A stretch of DNA of 64,000 bases from Deltaproteobacteria bacterium (GTDB taxonomy: Bacteria > Desulfobacterota > Dissulfuribacteria > Dissulfuribacterales > QOAL01): assembly GCA_015493475.1 (NCBI GenBank), contig WGDC01000071.1, positions 1-64,000 of the forward strand. The letters run 5' to 3'. The notes beneath the pieces are model-generated. The model did not search any database, was not told where the DNA came from, and saw nothing but the letters and a program-made list of their open reading frames with translations. Position numbers and translations under genes: made by a program. This document shows, piece by piece, positions 25,553 to 37,470 of the stretch; the first letter of the stretch is position 1, and each line of letters opens with the position of its first letter.

Positions 25553-27277
25553 TTACTGCTGCCACCAGGTTACGCCAAGTCGTCTTATGACATTCAACCC
25601 TCCAGGAAGCACAAGGGTGTTCTCCAGCCCCTTTGACCTCAAAAAGACCTGAATCTCGTAAGAACGTGTGCCCGCATTGCATATTATGATGAAGGTTTTA
25701 CCCTTTGGCAGCTTTTCATAATTCTCCCTAATCTCGTCATAGACCATCGCATACCACCTATCGGGGAACGCCTTGATCCAAGGCTCTGCCTCCCTGTGAT
25801 GGCGGAGGTCTAAGGCCATCCAGTCCGGATGCTCTGACTTCCCGTCCATCCAGGCAAGGAACTCCTCTGTTGACACGGTCCGAAGGCGTCCGGACACGAG
25901 GTTGTCAGCAACATTGGCGGCGGCATTGAGCACGTCTACCGCAGTAGAAAACGGCGGGGCGTAGGCGAGCTCAAGATTGCTGAAATCCTCTATCACAGCC
26001 CGCCGGGCTATCATTCCGGCTGCGGCATTGAGCCTTGCAAGGAGCCCGTCTCCCATCTTGGCGAAGCCCTGGAGACCAAGCACCCTCCTGTCTGAACGGC
26101 TAACCACCAGGTTGTTGAACATGAGTGCCTTGGTGGGGAAAAAATGTGCCCTGTCGGACTGCACCGCCATGGCTGAAACGGCATCAATTCCTTCCGCCCT
26201 TGCCACGTCGAGGCTTATACCCGCCGCTCCAACGCAAATATCAAAGACCTTCATGATAAAACTGCCAACGACACCATCGAACCTTGATGGAATTCCCGCT
26301 ATATTATCTGCTACAACCCTGCCCTGGCGATTTGCCACGGAGCCGAGGGGTGAATAGGCCTTTTTGCCGGTTACGAGGTTGAATGTCTCCACGCAGTCAC
26401 CCGCCGCATAGATGTCCGGGTCTGAAGTCTGCATCCGCTGGTTCACAACGATGGCTCCATAGGGAGACACCTCGAGACCAGCCTTGCTCGCAAGCTCGCC
26501 TCTCGGCCTCACCCCTGTCGCCATTATGACAAGGTCGCAGGGAAGCTCCCTGCCGTTGGTAACCACTTTCGTGACCCACCCCTCACCGTCGTCATCGAAA
26601 CGCTGGGCGGCCTCGCTCGTAAAAACCTCCACGCCGTTTTCCCTTAAGTGCTGTTCCACCATGGACGCAATGGTCCTGTCAACGATCCCTGGCAGGACCT
26701 GCGGCATAAACTCCACGATTCTTGTCTCTATTCCCCAGAGATCAGCAAGGGACTCCGCCATCTCTATTCCTATCGCCCCACCGCCTATGACCACGGCCCT
26801 TTCCACTTTGCCCTTTGCCAAGAGATCCTTTATGGCAATGGCCTGCTGAAGACTGCTGATGGTAAAAATTCCCCGGAGATCACGCCCGGGGACGGGGATA
26901 ACATTGGGCCGACTTCCCGTAGCGATTACAAGCTTGTCATAAGGGACCGTGTCCTTCCCGCCCTTACTAACATCCTCTACTTTCACTACCTTTTCCTTTC
27001 TGTCTATTGACACGGCCCGTGTAAGCGTCCTCACCCTGAGCCCCTTTGCCTCCCGGAAAAACCTCTCGTCCCTGACCATGTGAAAACTCGTAGACCGAAG
27101 CTCCTTCTCATCTGGAACGTCACCTGAAACGTAATATGGTATGCCGCATCCCCCGTAGGATATCAGATCATCCTGATCAATCACCGTCACCTCGGCATCC
27201 GGCAAAAGCCTCTTGACCCTGCAGGCCGCCTTTGGACCTGCAGCCACAGCGCCAATCACCACTATTTTTTGAGACAT
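25553..27277 (-). CDS. CoA-disulfide reductase / NADH-dependent persulfide or polysulfide reductase fused to rhodanese
   Basis: A 574-residue flavoprotein. The N-terminus IVVIGAVAAGPKAA binds FAD; the redox Cys is in SYGGCGIPYYVSG (near residue 43); NAD-binding VIGGGAIGIEMAE is at about 165; the FAD motif AAGDCVETF follows. A C-terminal rhodanese domain (about 465-574) carries catalytic Cys in FIIICNAGTRSYE. The fusion matches CoADR-Rhd/Npsr enzymes that reduce CoA-persulfides or polysulfide with NADH in the cytoplasm, producing sulfide. This fits a sulfur-metabolising host. Located next to the DsbC-like gene. Confidence 0.93.
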   Translation of the reverse strand: MSQKIVVIGAVAAGPKAACRVKRLLPDAEVTVIDQDDLISYGGCGIPYYVSGDVPDEKELRSTSFHMVRDERFFREAKGLRVRTLTRAVSIDRKEKVVKVEDVSKGGKDTVPYDKLVIATGSRPNVIPVPGRDLRGIFTISSLQQAIAIKDLLAKGKVERAVVIGGGAIGIEMAESLADLWGIETRIVEFMPQVLPGIVDRTIASMVEQHLRENGVEVFTSEAAQRFDDDGEGWVTKVVTNGRELPCDLVIMATGVRPRGELASKAGLEVSPYGAIVVNQRMQTSDPDIYAAGDCVETFNLVTGKKAYSPLGSVANRQGRVVADNIAGIPSRFDGVVGSFIMKVFDICVGAAGISLDVARAEGIDAVSAMAVQSDRAHFFPTKALMFNNLVVSRSDRRVLGLQGFAKMGDGLLARLNAAAGMIARRAVIEDFSNLELAYAPPFSTAVDVLNAAANVADNLVSGRLRTVSTEEFLAWMDGKSEHPDWMALDLRHHREAEPWIKAFPDRWYAMVYDEIRENYEKLPKGKTFIIICNAGTRSYEIQVFLRSKGLENTLVLPGGLNVIRRLGVTWWQQ

Positions 27278-27404
27278 TTGACTTTTCCTCCCATGAAGTT
27301 ATATAGGAGCATCAGGAAATGAATTACCGTTCAGAAACCATTTTCAGGGTATCACAAAAGCCGCTTGATGCAACCCGATTAATATTATTTTCACAAAATA
27401 GGTC

Positions 27405-27935
27405 ATGACCGATACTGCAAGAGACGAACTGGTTTGGATAGTGGACGAAGAAAACAGGCCCCTTTGCAGCGCGACAAGGACCGAAATGCGCGCAAAAAGG
27501 CTGATTCACCGCTCTGCCTATATCCTGGTCATCGGCAAACGGGACAGTATCCTCGTTCAAAAAAGAACAATATCAAAGGACATCTACCCGGGACTGTGGG
27601 AAATAGCGGCAGGCGGAGTTGTCGCCCACGGAGAGAACTTCCTGGAAACCGCAAGGAGGGAACTCAAGGAGGAAACAGGAATCAGGAGCGTCACCCTTGA
27701 AAGGCTCTTGGACTTTTATTATGAGGACCAATACAATAGGCTCTGGGGACGGGTCTTTTCGTGCAGATACACAGGACCTGTGCGTCCACAGCCGGAAGAG
27801 GTTCAGGACGCCTTCTTTGCCGACAGACAGCAGCTTTCCTCTCTGATGTCAAGGGAAACCTTCACTCCTGACAGTAATTTCCTGAAAAACCTCTTGAAGA
27901 AAAAGGGGATTAAACCTTTTGATCGTTTGCCTTGA
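27405..27935 (+). CDS. Nudix hydrolase
   Basis: A 176-residue cytoplasmic protein of the YfcD/IDI-like Nudix type. The N-terminal LVWIVDEENRPL resembles isopentenyl-diphosphate isomerase-like Nudix proteins. The Nudix box is GGVVAHGENFLETARRELKEETGI split here as GENFLETA and RRELKEETG, with all core Glu residues (REL KEE) present. Substrate cannot be told. Its last 26 nt overlap the convergent NtrC-type regulator gene. Confidence 0.9.
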   Translation: MTDTARDELVWIVDEENRPLCSATRTEMRAKRLIHRSAYILVIGKRDSILVQKRTISKDIYPGLWEIAAGGVVAHGENFLETARRELKEETGIRSVTLERLLDFYYEDQYNRLWGRVFSCRYTGPVRPQPEEVQDAFFADRQQLSSLMSRETFTPDSNFLKNLLKKKGIKPFDRLP

Positions 27936-29343
27936 CCCTGAACCCTGAAGGATCAACCTTGTATTTTCTAAGCAGCCGCTGAAGGCTCTGCCTTTCAAGG
28001 CCACATTTTTTGGCGGCCATGGTGACATTACCCTTTGATTCCTGTAGCGCCTTGGTAAGGTAGGCGACGGAAAAACGGCTCATAACCTCTTCCTTGGCCT
28101 GCTTGTAAGGAAGATGCGACACGCATGGCATGGTCAGCATCTGTGTTCCTGACCCCTTGCCGTTGTCGGTAGGGATGTCAGATGGCCATATCACGGAACC
28201 GGTGGCAAGGAGAACGGCCCTCTTGACTGCATTCTGGAGTTGCCTGACGTTCCCCTTCCATTCCCTCTGCATGAGGCACCTTATACTTTCCGGGGCAAAC
28301 TCTAAACCCTCCTTGTCGTATTCCTTAGAGTATTTTTTCAAAAAACTCTGGGATAGAAGAGGGATATCCTCCGTAATCTCTTTCAGAGACGGCATGGTAA
28401 TGGTAACGACGTTGAGCCTGTAGAAAAGGTCTTCCCTGAATGTCCCCTCTTCTATCTTTTTCTCTAGGTCCTGATTGGTAGAGGCTATAACCCTGACATC
28501 CACCTTCATCGACTTCGTGGTTCCAAGGGGGCGGATCTCCTTTTCCTGAAGAACCCTCAACAGCTTGGTCTGGATTGACAGAGGGATATCGGCTATTTCA
28601 TCGAGAAGTATGGTTGAACCGTTTGCGGCGAGAAAAAGCCCCTCCTTATCCGTTTCTGCGCCGGTAAAGGCTCCTCTTACGTAGCCAAACAGTTCGCTCT
28701 CGAGAATGTGCTCGGGCAGGGCCGGACAGTTGACAGTTACCATCTTCTTGTTCCGCCTCCTGCTCATCTGGTGCAGCGCCCTGGCGGCCACTTCCTTGCC
28801 TGTCCCGCTCTCGCCGCGAATCAGAACAGTTACGTCCGTGTCAGCCACCCTCGACATCAGCTCCAGCACCTTCTTCAGCCTCGCCGATTTACCCACGAAG
28901 CCGTACTGCTCCTTCACTGAATGCAGTTGTTCCTGTAGCCTCCTGTTCTCCCTTAAGAGGTTAGTGCGCTCAAAACCCTTCTTTACTGCATGGATCACCA
29001 TGTCATTGTCAAAAGGCTTCTGGAAAAAGTCAAGAGCCCCCTCCTTTAGGGCCTCTACCGCCCCTTCTACAGTGGCGTAACCTGTCATGATAATGACAGA
29101 TATGGTGGGGTCAAAGACAAGTATTTCCTTCATCAGGGAAAGTCCGTCTATGTCCGGCATCTTGATGTCTGTGAGGACCACGTCATGCTCTCTTTCCTTA
29201 ACGAGCTTCACTGCCTCGTAACCGGACTCGGCCACATCGATCCTGCAACCGAGCTTGGAGCCTATGACCCGTTTAAGCAGCATGAGCATATCCTGCTTAT
29301 CGTCAACAATAAGCACGCTCTGCTGACTGTTTTTACTTTTCAT
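27910..29343 (-). CDS. Sigma-54-dependent response regulator (NtrC family)
   Basis: A 477-residue REC-AAA-HTH regulator. Receiver (about 8-125): LIVDDKQDM, phospho-acceptor Asp in VLTDIKMPDIDG, IMTGYAT, QKPFD. AAA+ domain (about 145-385): Walker A GESGTGKE, sigma-54 contact loop GAFTGA, Walker B ILLDEIADI, arginine finger region FREDLFYRLNV, and NVRQLQNAVKRA. The C-terminal Fis-type HTH is in GNVTMAAKKCGLERQSLQRLLRK. It activates sigma-54 promoters when phosphorylated. No kinase is adjacent. It follows guaB by 10 nt in the same direction. Confidence 0.96.
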   Translation of the reverse strand: MKSKNSQQSVLIVDDKQDMLMLLKRVIGSKLGCRIDVAESGYEAVKLVKEREHDVVLTDIKMPDIDGLSLMKEILVFDPTISVIIMTGYATVEGAVEALKEGALDFFQKPFDNDMVIHAVKKGFERTNLLRENRRLQEQLHSVKEQYGFVGKSARLKKVLELMSRVADTDVTVLIRGESGTGKEVAARALHQMSRRRNKKMVTVNCPALPEHILESELFGYVRGAFTGAETDKEGLFLAANGSTILLDEIADIPLSIQTKLLRVLQEKEIRPLGTTKSMKVDVRVIASTNQDLEKKIEEGTFREDLFYRLNVVTITMPSLKEITEDIPLLSQSFLKKYSKEYDKEGLEFAPESIRCLMQREWKGNVRQLQNAVKRAVLLATGSVIWPSDIPTDNGKGSGTQMLTMPCVSHLPYKQAKEEVMSRFSVAYLTKALQESKGNVTMAAKKCGLERQSLQRLLRKYKVDPSGFRVKANDQKV

Positions 29344-29353
29344 ATCGTGATAT

Positions 29354-31763
<2,410 letters not shown>

Positions 31764-31856
31764 GCCCGGAACTTAAAGGGATAAAACAGCTTCATCAAGG
31801 CCCTGTAAAAAAAACAGGGTGATATAAAAATGTATCTCCTTTCCAGGCCGTTTCAA

Positions 31857-31885
31857 TTGACAGCAGGCAACGCTGGCATTAAACT
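31857..31885 (+). promoter_or_regulatory. Sigma-70-like promoter for the tatA-resB-ccsA operon
   Basis: TTGACA (31857-31862), 17-nt spacer, TAAACT (31880-31885), about 75 nt before the first tatA. It is the best promoter match in the divergent region between the Ppx/GppA gene and tatA. Confidence 0.5.
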
Positions 31886-31962
31886 GACTGCGAGTGAGTT
31901 TTTTATCTAAGTAGTTACACTTCCTGTGGATGTCTTCTTCGTCCGCAGCCGGGGGAGAATAT

Positions 31963-32145
31963 ATGTTTGGGCTGGGATTGCCGGAGCTCTTAGTAATTCT
32001 TTTTATCATTCTCATTGTATTTGGGGCAGGCAAGCTCCCCCAGATCGGTGAAGGCCTCGGCAAAGGCATAAGCAATTTTAAAAGGTCCCTCAAACAAGAT
32101 GAAGAAAAAGACAGCCCGGACAAAGAGCCTCGCAATCAAGACTAG
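31963..32145 (+). CDS. tatA: TatA/TatE family twin-arginine translocase subunit (first copy)
   Basis: A 60-residue membrane protein: short N-terminus MFGLGLPELLVIL, one membrane helix, the FG hinge (IVFGAGKLPQIGEGLG), an amphipathic helix and an acidic tail. TatA oligomers form the protein-conducting element of the Tat system. ATG 31963 lies 6-7 nt after GGGGGAG; the longer reading is rejected. Together with a second copy at 34443 it brackets the cytochrome c maturation genes. No tatC is in the window. Confidence 0.93.
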   Translation: MFGLGLPELLVILFIILIVFGAGKLPQIGEGLGKGISNFKRSLKQDEEKDSPDKEPRNQD

Positions 32146-32198
32146 TAGAATACTCTTCACCCTGTTTCATCCCCAGACAAACTCCAGAGATTAAGCTC

Positions 32199-33572
32199 AT
32201 GAAGACAAAAGACTTCCTTTCTCAATCCAGTATAGTGGTACGATTTTTTTCCTCGGTAAAACTTGCCATATTCCTGTTTATAATCCTGGCGCTGACGTCC
32301 ATTATAGGGACAGTACTACCCCAGGAAGAAAGCCTTCAATTTTACATGGAGCATTACGGTCCTTTTTATTTCAAGGTCATAAAAGACCTTCATCTTTACG
32401 ATACTTACCACGCCTGGTGGTACCTCGGCCTCATGGCTCTTTTCAGCGTGAACCTTGTTGTATGCACCATCAAGAGGCTTCCCTTCACCCTGCGCCTCTT
32501 CAATCGCAGCTACATGGACCTGGGTAAGGACGAGCTCTTGAGGCGTCCGCTAAAGGCCCAGTGGAAATGCAGCAAGACGGCGAATACCGCACAGACCAGG
32601 TCCCAACTCTTAGAGACCTTCACCAGGTTTACAGGCAGACCGGAATCAAAAGGAGGCGTTGATGGCGGGCAACTTTTCCTGTCTGACAGAGGCAAATGGA
32701 GCTACTGGGGAGTCTACCTAATTCATGTAAGTGTACTTGTAATCTTTGCAGGGGCGATCCTCGGCTCATTTACCGGTTTCAAGGGCAGGATCATGCTTCT
32801 TGAGGGAGAAAGCACGGATCATGCCGTACAGATGGATTCCCATGGAAAAATAAAGAAGATTCCACTCGGTTTTACCCTTAAATGCAATAGATTCAGGGTC
32901 GATTTTTACCCGAGTGGAGCGCCCAAGCTGTTCAAGTCAGACCTTTCCATAATAGATAATGGCAGAGAGGTGCTGAAAAAATCAATAGTTGTAAACTCGC
33001 CCCTGACCTACAAGGGAATCACCTTCTATCAGTCTTCCTACCAGTCCGTTCCAGACCTGAAAATCAGGATAACATCGAGTGACGGCCTGCAGAAGGAACT
33101 AGATCTTTCTGCTTTTGATAGGGGTCTGTGGCCGGAAAAGAAGCTGATGGTAGGCATAATCAAGTACCTTCCCAATGTCCACGGAGCACCTGCTGCGAGG
33201 GTTTACGCAGGAGACCCGGCAGGCAATGACGGAGCCGCGGTATGGCTGCTCGAGGGCCATGACAGGGAAGTAAACCTCGGCAGAGACAGCTTTCGCCTTT
33301 CCCTCGTTTCAGCAAAGGAAAGGTACATGACAGGGCTCCAGGTCAAAAGGGACCCTGGAGTATGGATCGTGTGGCTTGGCTGCGCCATAATGGTTATAGG
33401 CTTTGGAATAGTATTCTATGTTGGCCACCGGAGACTTTGGCTCTGGATAAGACAGGACAGAGATGTGATAGAGGTGATCCTTGCAGGCCAGACCAACAAG
33501 AACAAGGTATCCTTTGAGAAAGAGTTTGATAAGGTCAAAGAGGCTATAGATACGCAGATAGGAGAAAAATGA
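32199..33572 (+). CDS. resB: ResB/Ccs1-like cytochrome c biogenesis protein
   Basis: A 457-residue inner-membrane protein of system II cytochrome c maturation, which holds apocytochrome c and heme with CcsA. Three N-terminal membrane segments (VKLAIFLFIILALTSIIG; ALFSVNLVVC; VYLIHVSVLVIFAGAILG), a large periplasmic domain (about 195-390) with YKGITFYQSSYQ, and a last membrane segment near 400 (IVWLGCAIMVIGFGIVFYV). GTVLPQEE after the first helix is typical. Its stop overlaps the ccsA start (ATGA). Confidence 0.93.
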   Translation: MKTKDFLSQSSIVVRFFSSVKLAIFLFIILALTSIIGTVLPQEESLQFYMEHYGPFYFKVIKDLHLYDTYHAWWYLGLMALFSVNLVVCTIKRLPFTLRLFNRSYMDLGKDELLRRPLKAQWKCSKTANTAQTRSQLLETFTRFTGRPESKGGVDGGQLFLSDRGKWSYWGVYLIHVSVLVIFAGAILGSFTGFKGRIMLLEGESTDHAVQMDSHGKIKKIPLGFTLKCNRFRVDFYPSGAPKLFKSDLSIIDNGREVLKKSIVVNSPLTYKGITFYQSSYQSVPDLKIRITSSDGLQKELDLSAFDRGLWPEKKLMVGIIKYLPNVHGAPAARVYAGDPAGNDGAAVWLLEGHDREVNLGRDSFRLSLVSAKERYMTGLQVKRDPGVWIVWLGCAIMVIGFGIVFYVGHRRLWLWIRQDRDVIEVILAGQTNKNKVSFEKEFDKVKEAIDTQIGEK

Positions 33573-34420
33573 TGCATCTGAGCAGCTCATACATCCTGAG
33601 TCTGACCACGTTCGTTTACCTCGGAGCCACGGCCATATATCTTCTTTACTGGATATTCAGGCTTGAAAAGGTGGGGGTTCTTGGAACCATTGTGACAGTC
33701 GCTGGTTTTATAATGCAGACCGTGGGAATAGGGATGCGCTGGTACGAATCCTACCAGATGGGATACGGACACGCCCCCCTTTCAAACCTTTATGAATCAC
33801 TCGTATTTTTCTCTTGGGTCACCATACTCGTATACCTTGTGGTGGAATTCAAGACAAGGAACAGGGTAATCGGGGCCTTTGCCACGCCCTTTGCCTGTCT
33901 TGCAATGGCCTATGCTTCTTTCAGCCCAAACGTTCAGGACTCCATACAGCCGCTAATACCGGCCCTTCAAAGTAACTGGCTCATAGCCCACGTCATAACC
34001 TGTTTCCTTGGCTATGCGTCCTTCGCAGTGGCTTGTGGATTCGGCATCATGTATCTCGTAAGAGGAGGCGCCCGGGCCTCGTCTTCTTACTTGATAGATG
34101 CCCTTCCCTCACGCCGCATGCTGGACGAGCTCATGCACCAGACCATAATCTTCGGCTTTCTCTGGCTGACAGTAGGTATAATCACCGGGGCAGTTTGGGC
34201 CAACCAGGCCTGGGGCACATATTGGAGCTGGGATCCCAAGGAGACATGGTCTCTCATAACCTGGTTCGTCTACGCCACGGCACTGCATGCGCGGTTTGTC
34301 CGGGGCTGGGCCGGGAAGAAGATCGCCTACCTGTCCATCATCGGTTTTGTTTCTGTCATTTTTACCTATTTTGGTGTAAACTTTTTGTTATCAGGACTGC
34401 ATAGTTACGGGGCAAGTTAA
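33569..34420 (+). CDS. ccsA: CcsA/ResC-like cytochrome c heme lyase subunit
   Basis: A 283-residue integral membrane protein with about eight membrane segments. The heme-handling WWD-type motif is in [13 protein letters not shown] (about 225), and conserved His residues lie in flanking helices ([20 protein letters not shown]). It forms the heme export and attachment complex with ResB. Start at ATG 33569 overlaps resB; a second ATG follows immediately. Implies periplasmic c-type cytochromes in the host. Confidence 0.94.
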   Translation: MMHLSSSYILSLTTFVYLGATAIYLLYWIFRLEKVGVLGTIVTVAGFIMQTVGIGMRWYESYQMGYGHAPLSNLYESLVFFSWVTILVYLVVEFKTRNRVIGAFATPFACLAMAYASFSPNVQDSIQPLIPALQSNWLIAHVITCFLGYASFAVACGFGIMYLVRGGARASSSYLIDALPSRRMLDELMHQTIIFGFLWLTVGIITGAVWANQAWGTYWSWDPKETWSLITWFVYATALHARFVRGWAGKKIAYLSIIGFVSVIFTYFGVNFLLSGLHSYGAS

Positions 34421-34442
34421 AAGGCAGCTATTGGAGGAAAAC

Positions 34443-34664
34443 ATGTTTGGATTAGGAACACAGGAGCTTCTGGTAATTCTAATTATCGCCCTTTTCTTGT
34501 TTGGAGGTAAGAAGCTGCCTGAAATCGGAGCTGGGCTTGGAAAAGGCTTGAGGGCCTTCAAAAAAGGGTTAAGCGAGATAGACGAGGACACTGGGAAGGA
34601 TACTGGAACAGGGAAAAGGGCCGAGATCGAGGAAGCTTCAAGAGAAAAAACCACCGTCTCCTGA
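34443..34664 (+). CDS. tatA: TatA/TatE family twin-arginine translocase subunit (second copy)
   Basis: A 73-residue protein: [13 protein letters not shown], a single membrane helix, the [17 protein letters not shown] hinge and amphipathic helix, and a long charged tail. ATG 34443 follows GGAGG by 6 nt; the TTG at 34431 overlaps that SD and is rejected. A close paralogue of the copy at 31963 (same GLGKG block and positions) but with a different tail. Ends the tat/ccs operon core. Confidence 0.93.
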   Translation: MFGLGTQELLVILIIALFLFGGKKLPEIGAGLGKGLRAFKKGLSEIDEDTGKDTGTGKRAEIEEASREKTTVS

Positions 34665-34687
34665 GACGTCCACTTAATAAAGCCAAA

Positions 34688-35611
34688 ATGAGCCTTGACT
34701 GCCGCTGTCTCATTCTGGCAGCAGGCAAGGGTACGCGGTTGCTGCCCTTGACGAAAAGGGTACCCAAGCCCCTCTTTCCCTTACTTAATACACCGGCCCT
34801 TGACAGGCTTATTCGAAAGCTCAGAAAAGAGGGCCTTTATGAAATTACAATAAACTGCCACCACCTTGCGGGCGAAATCGAAAGATGGAAAGTAAACAGC
34901 AGCCTCGGGGCCAAGGTTTCCCTACTGCGTGAAAGGATACTTCTTGATACCGGAGGCGCCGTAAAGAATCTCATAAACCACCTTGGCTATGACACTCCTC
35001 TCATTGTTCACAACGCTGATATAGTTTCAAACCTGCCCGTGAAAAAGTTGTACGCTCTTTTCAGACAACAAGATATTGATACCCTGGCAATGTTCTGCCT
35101 TCATGACAGGCCCCCTTTCAACAAGGTAAAGTTAAAGGGCGAAAATATTATTTCCTTTAACGGCGATGGAGATGACCTCCTGGCCTACACAGGCATTGCC
35201 ATTTTCAGCCCTCGATGTTTCATTGACGCCCCTTCCGGCCCGTTCCCCCTTATACCCTACGTACAGCAACTCATCCATGAGGGGGGAAAAATCCGCGGAT
35301 GCAGAGCCGAGGATTTGGTTAATGAAGGCAAAAATGAATGGATATGGCATGACTACGGCTCCCCCGAAGGATATCTTTGCGCAAATTTTTCACTCCTTGC
35401 GAGAAATGGAAAAAGCAGGTTCATGGAAAAGCATAGCGCCATTGGACCAGAGGTAACTACTGGCAAGAACGTTATTATCGGGAAAGATGCCGTGGTATCT
35501 GGTTCTCTAAAGATGGAAAACGTAGTGATATGGCCGGAAACCGTGCTTCATATGAACGGGGAGGTCAAAAACGCCATTTTTTCGCCCTTTGGCCATATAA
35601 TCAGCTGCTGA
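34688..35611 (+). CDS. Sugar-phosphate nucleotidyltransferase with C-terminal hexapeptide-like tail
   Basis: A 307-residue cytoplasmic protein. The N-terminal nucleotidyltransferase domain has LILAAGKGTRLLPLTKRVPKPLFP (split: AAGKGTRL, PKPLFP), DTGGAVKNL, HNADIV and HDYGSPEGY. The last ~60 residues (IGPEVTTGKNVIIGKDAVVSG) look like left-handed beta-helix repeats. This is the layout of mannose-1-phosphate guanylyl- or glucose-1-phosphate-type transferases that make NDP-sugars for envelope polysaccharides. Substrate not resolvable. No SD seen before the ATG. Confidence 0.88.
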   Translation: MSLDCRCLILAAGKGTRLLPLTKRVPKPLFPLLNTPALDRLIRKLRKEGLYEITINCHHLAGEIERWKVNSSLGAKVSLLRERILLDTGGAVKNLINHLGYDTPLIVHNADIVSNLPVKKLYALFRQQDIDTLAMFCLHDRPPFNKVKLKGENIISFNGDGDDLLAYTGIAIFSPRCFIDAPSGPFPLIPYVQQLIHEGGKIRGCRAEDLVNEGKNEWIWHDYGSPEGYLCANFSLLARNGKSRFMEKHSAIGPEVTTGKNVIIGKDAVVSGSLKMENVVIWPETVLHMNGEVKNAIFSPFGHIISC

Positions 35612-35626
35612 CAATGAGATGAAGAG

Positions 35627-36304
35627 ATGAAGACACTGGGAAAGAAAAAATCGCTATGGCTCAGGGGCCTGTTGAAGGGTATCGAGACATGGCTGTCGTC
35701 ATGCCGTCCCACTATAGAGGCGCATCCCCGCTCAGCCCGGCTTTTTGACCTCAATCAGCAAGTCATAGTGGCCCTTTGGCATTCCACACTCATTTACTGC
35801 CTTTTTCACTTCAAGACTTTCCCAGCGGCCATCATGGTGAGTGCAAGCAAGGACGGAGAATGGGTCGCAAGGGCGCTTAGGATATGGGGGCAGTATCCTG
35901 TGCGAGGTTCAAGGCTCAAGGGAGGCATTATGGCCATACGTGAGATGACAAGACTCATAGACCGCCAGGCTGTCAGTGCTGGCATAGTGGCAGACGGATC
36001 GAAGGGACCGCCCTATGTCGCGCAGAAAGGTGCCGTCGTCCTTGCCCGAAACACTGGGCTGCCCATAGTGCCCGTGGGAATGGCTGCAAGGCCAGCCTAC
36101 CACTTCAAGACCTGGGACAGGCTCCTGCTCCCCCTGCCTTTCTCTAAGGTTGCAGTGGTTTATGGTCCACCTCTTTACGTAGATGAAAACGATCGGGGAA
36201 TACAGCTGGAGCATGCACGCATTCACCTTGAACAACGGCTTATCAGCGCTTCGAAAAGGGCAAAAAAACTTGTCAAGGCAGATAGCAAAGAAAACATCAA
36301 GTGA
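35627..36304 (+). CDS. DUF374 / lysophospholipid acyltransferase-like protein
   Basis: A 225-residue protein of the DUF374 family related to glycerolipid and lipid A acyltransferases. Blocks: VALWHSTLIY (in place of the acyltransferase HX4D region), MVSASKDGEWVARAL, RGSRLKGGIMAIREM, GIVADGSKGPPYVAQKGAVVLA and GLPIVPVGMAA. Likely acts at the inner membrane in lipid or LPS assembly. It follows the sugar nucleotidyltransferase by 15 nt, consistent with an envelope-biosynthesis pair. Confidence 0.9.
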   Translation: MKTLGKKKSLWLRGLLKGIETWLSSCRPTIEAHPRSARLFDLNQQVIVALWHSTLIYCLFHFKTFPAAIMVSASKDGEWVARALRIWGQYPVRGSRLKGGIMAIREMTRLIDRQAVSAGIVADGSKGPPYVAQKGAVVLARNTGLPIVPVGMAARPAYHFKTWDRLLLPLPFSKVAVVYGPPLYVDENDRGIQLEHARIHLEQRLISASKRAKKLVKADSKENIK

Positions 36305-36374
36305 AGAAGTGGGAGAGCTCACCATGGAAACACGGCAGGCCATTGGCGACATAATTATTACAGACCCTCACGAC

Positions 36375-37277
36375 CTATTCCTCAATAGGAAGCGCCCTCA
36401 AAACAGCCCATTCCTCCCATGCACGTTCATATATCCTAACATTCGGATAATAAAGAAGATCCTTTAAAATTACAAATGCATGCGCACTTCTATCGCCTGA
36501 ATGGCAGTAAATTATTACGTCCTTGTCCCGACTTATACCTGCTTTCCTAAAAACCGATTCAATCTCTCTCGGACTTTTCCAGATTTCATTATCCTTCTGG
36601 ACGGTTACCGACGCCACTTCGAGGTTAATTGCCCCCGGGATATGACCACCACGCACGAGCCGTACGGTCTCTCCGTCATATTCAGATTCCGGCCTGACAT
36701 CAAGCAGTAGCACCTTATCAGAACTTGATAGAACAACTTTCCTGTATATCTCCTGCCAAGTAGCAAGATAATCGGTCCTTCTCCTTCCTGGCCTGTAAAA
36801 CCTCTTCCTGTGACCAGGGCGGGCCGGTCCCTTCTCTACCCGTAGCCCCTCATCTATCCACCGTTTGATGCCCCCGTTCAATATCTTGAGTCTTTTAAGC
36901 GAATGTCCGTAAAGCTGCATAAGAAAAACCATTCTTGATGCATAAATGCCTCTGTTATCATCATAAGCAACAACTGTCGTCTGGTTTGAAATACCAAGCC
37001 GTTTCATCAGGCTAAGAAATTGATGTAACTGTGGATAGCCTACTGGAGGATAATGCTGGTAATCTTCTAGGTCCCTGTGCCTGAATACCTGAAGCGCACC
37101 GGGGATGTGACGCTTTTCAAAGGACGCCGGGTCCCTGCTGATATCTAGAACCCTAAAGTTTTCCTGGTTCAGATGGGTACTAACCCAGGTGGGATCTACT
37201 AAAATTCCTCCATAAACATGTTGGGAAAATAATAGAAAACAAAAGAAGGGCACAAAAAACCAATCTGAGTTTTTCAT
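36375..37277 (-). CDS. Secreted tandem-rhodanese thiosulfate/3-mercaptopyruvate sulfurtransferase
   Basis: A 300-residue periplasmic protein. A signal peptide covers about residues 1-23 (FFVPFFCFLLFSQHVYGG). Two rhodanese domains follow: the inactive N-terminal one (about 28-145, Asp replaces the catalytic Cys in VVAYDDNRGIYASR) and the active C-terminal one (about 165-295) with catalytic Cys in VIIYCHSGDRSAH. It transfers sulfane sulfur from thiosulfate or related donors to a thiol acceptor, outside the cytoplasm. Fits the sulfur-handling theme. Monocistronic, convergent with the DUF374 gene. Confidence 0.93.
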   Translation of the reverse strand: MKNSDWFFVPFFCFLLFSQHVYGGILVDPTWVSTHLNQENFRVLDISRDPASFEKRHIPGALQVFRHRDLEDYQHYPPVGYPQLHQFLSLMKRLGISNQTTVVAYDDNRGIYASRMVFLMQLYGHSLKRLKILNGGIKRWIDEGLRVEKGPARPGHRKRFYRPGRRRTDYLATWQEIYRKVVLSSSDKVLLLDVRPESEYDGETVRLVRGGHIPGAINLEVASVTVQKDNEIWKSPREIESVFRKAGISRDKDVIIYCHSGDRSAHAFVILKDLLYYPNVRIYERAWEEWAVLRALPIEE

Positions 37278-37470
37278 TAATACACCTCTTGAGAGAATTA
37301 ATTTGGCATGAGCCGATTGGTTAGGACCATTTAACTTTTCATGGTACTTATTGAGCGCCTGACCAGTAGGACTATTAAAGGAGAAACATGTCAGCAGATG
37401 GCAGACCGTGCCACTTTACAATTCATAGTAGCGACATATCCTCCTTAAATCACCGAACACAGCCCGACAG

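Noticed and set aside
31801-31819. CCCTGT...ACAGGG inverted repeat as a terminator
   Set aside because: The loop is an A run and no T tract follows in either direction; likely incidental.
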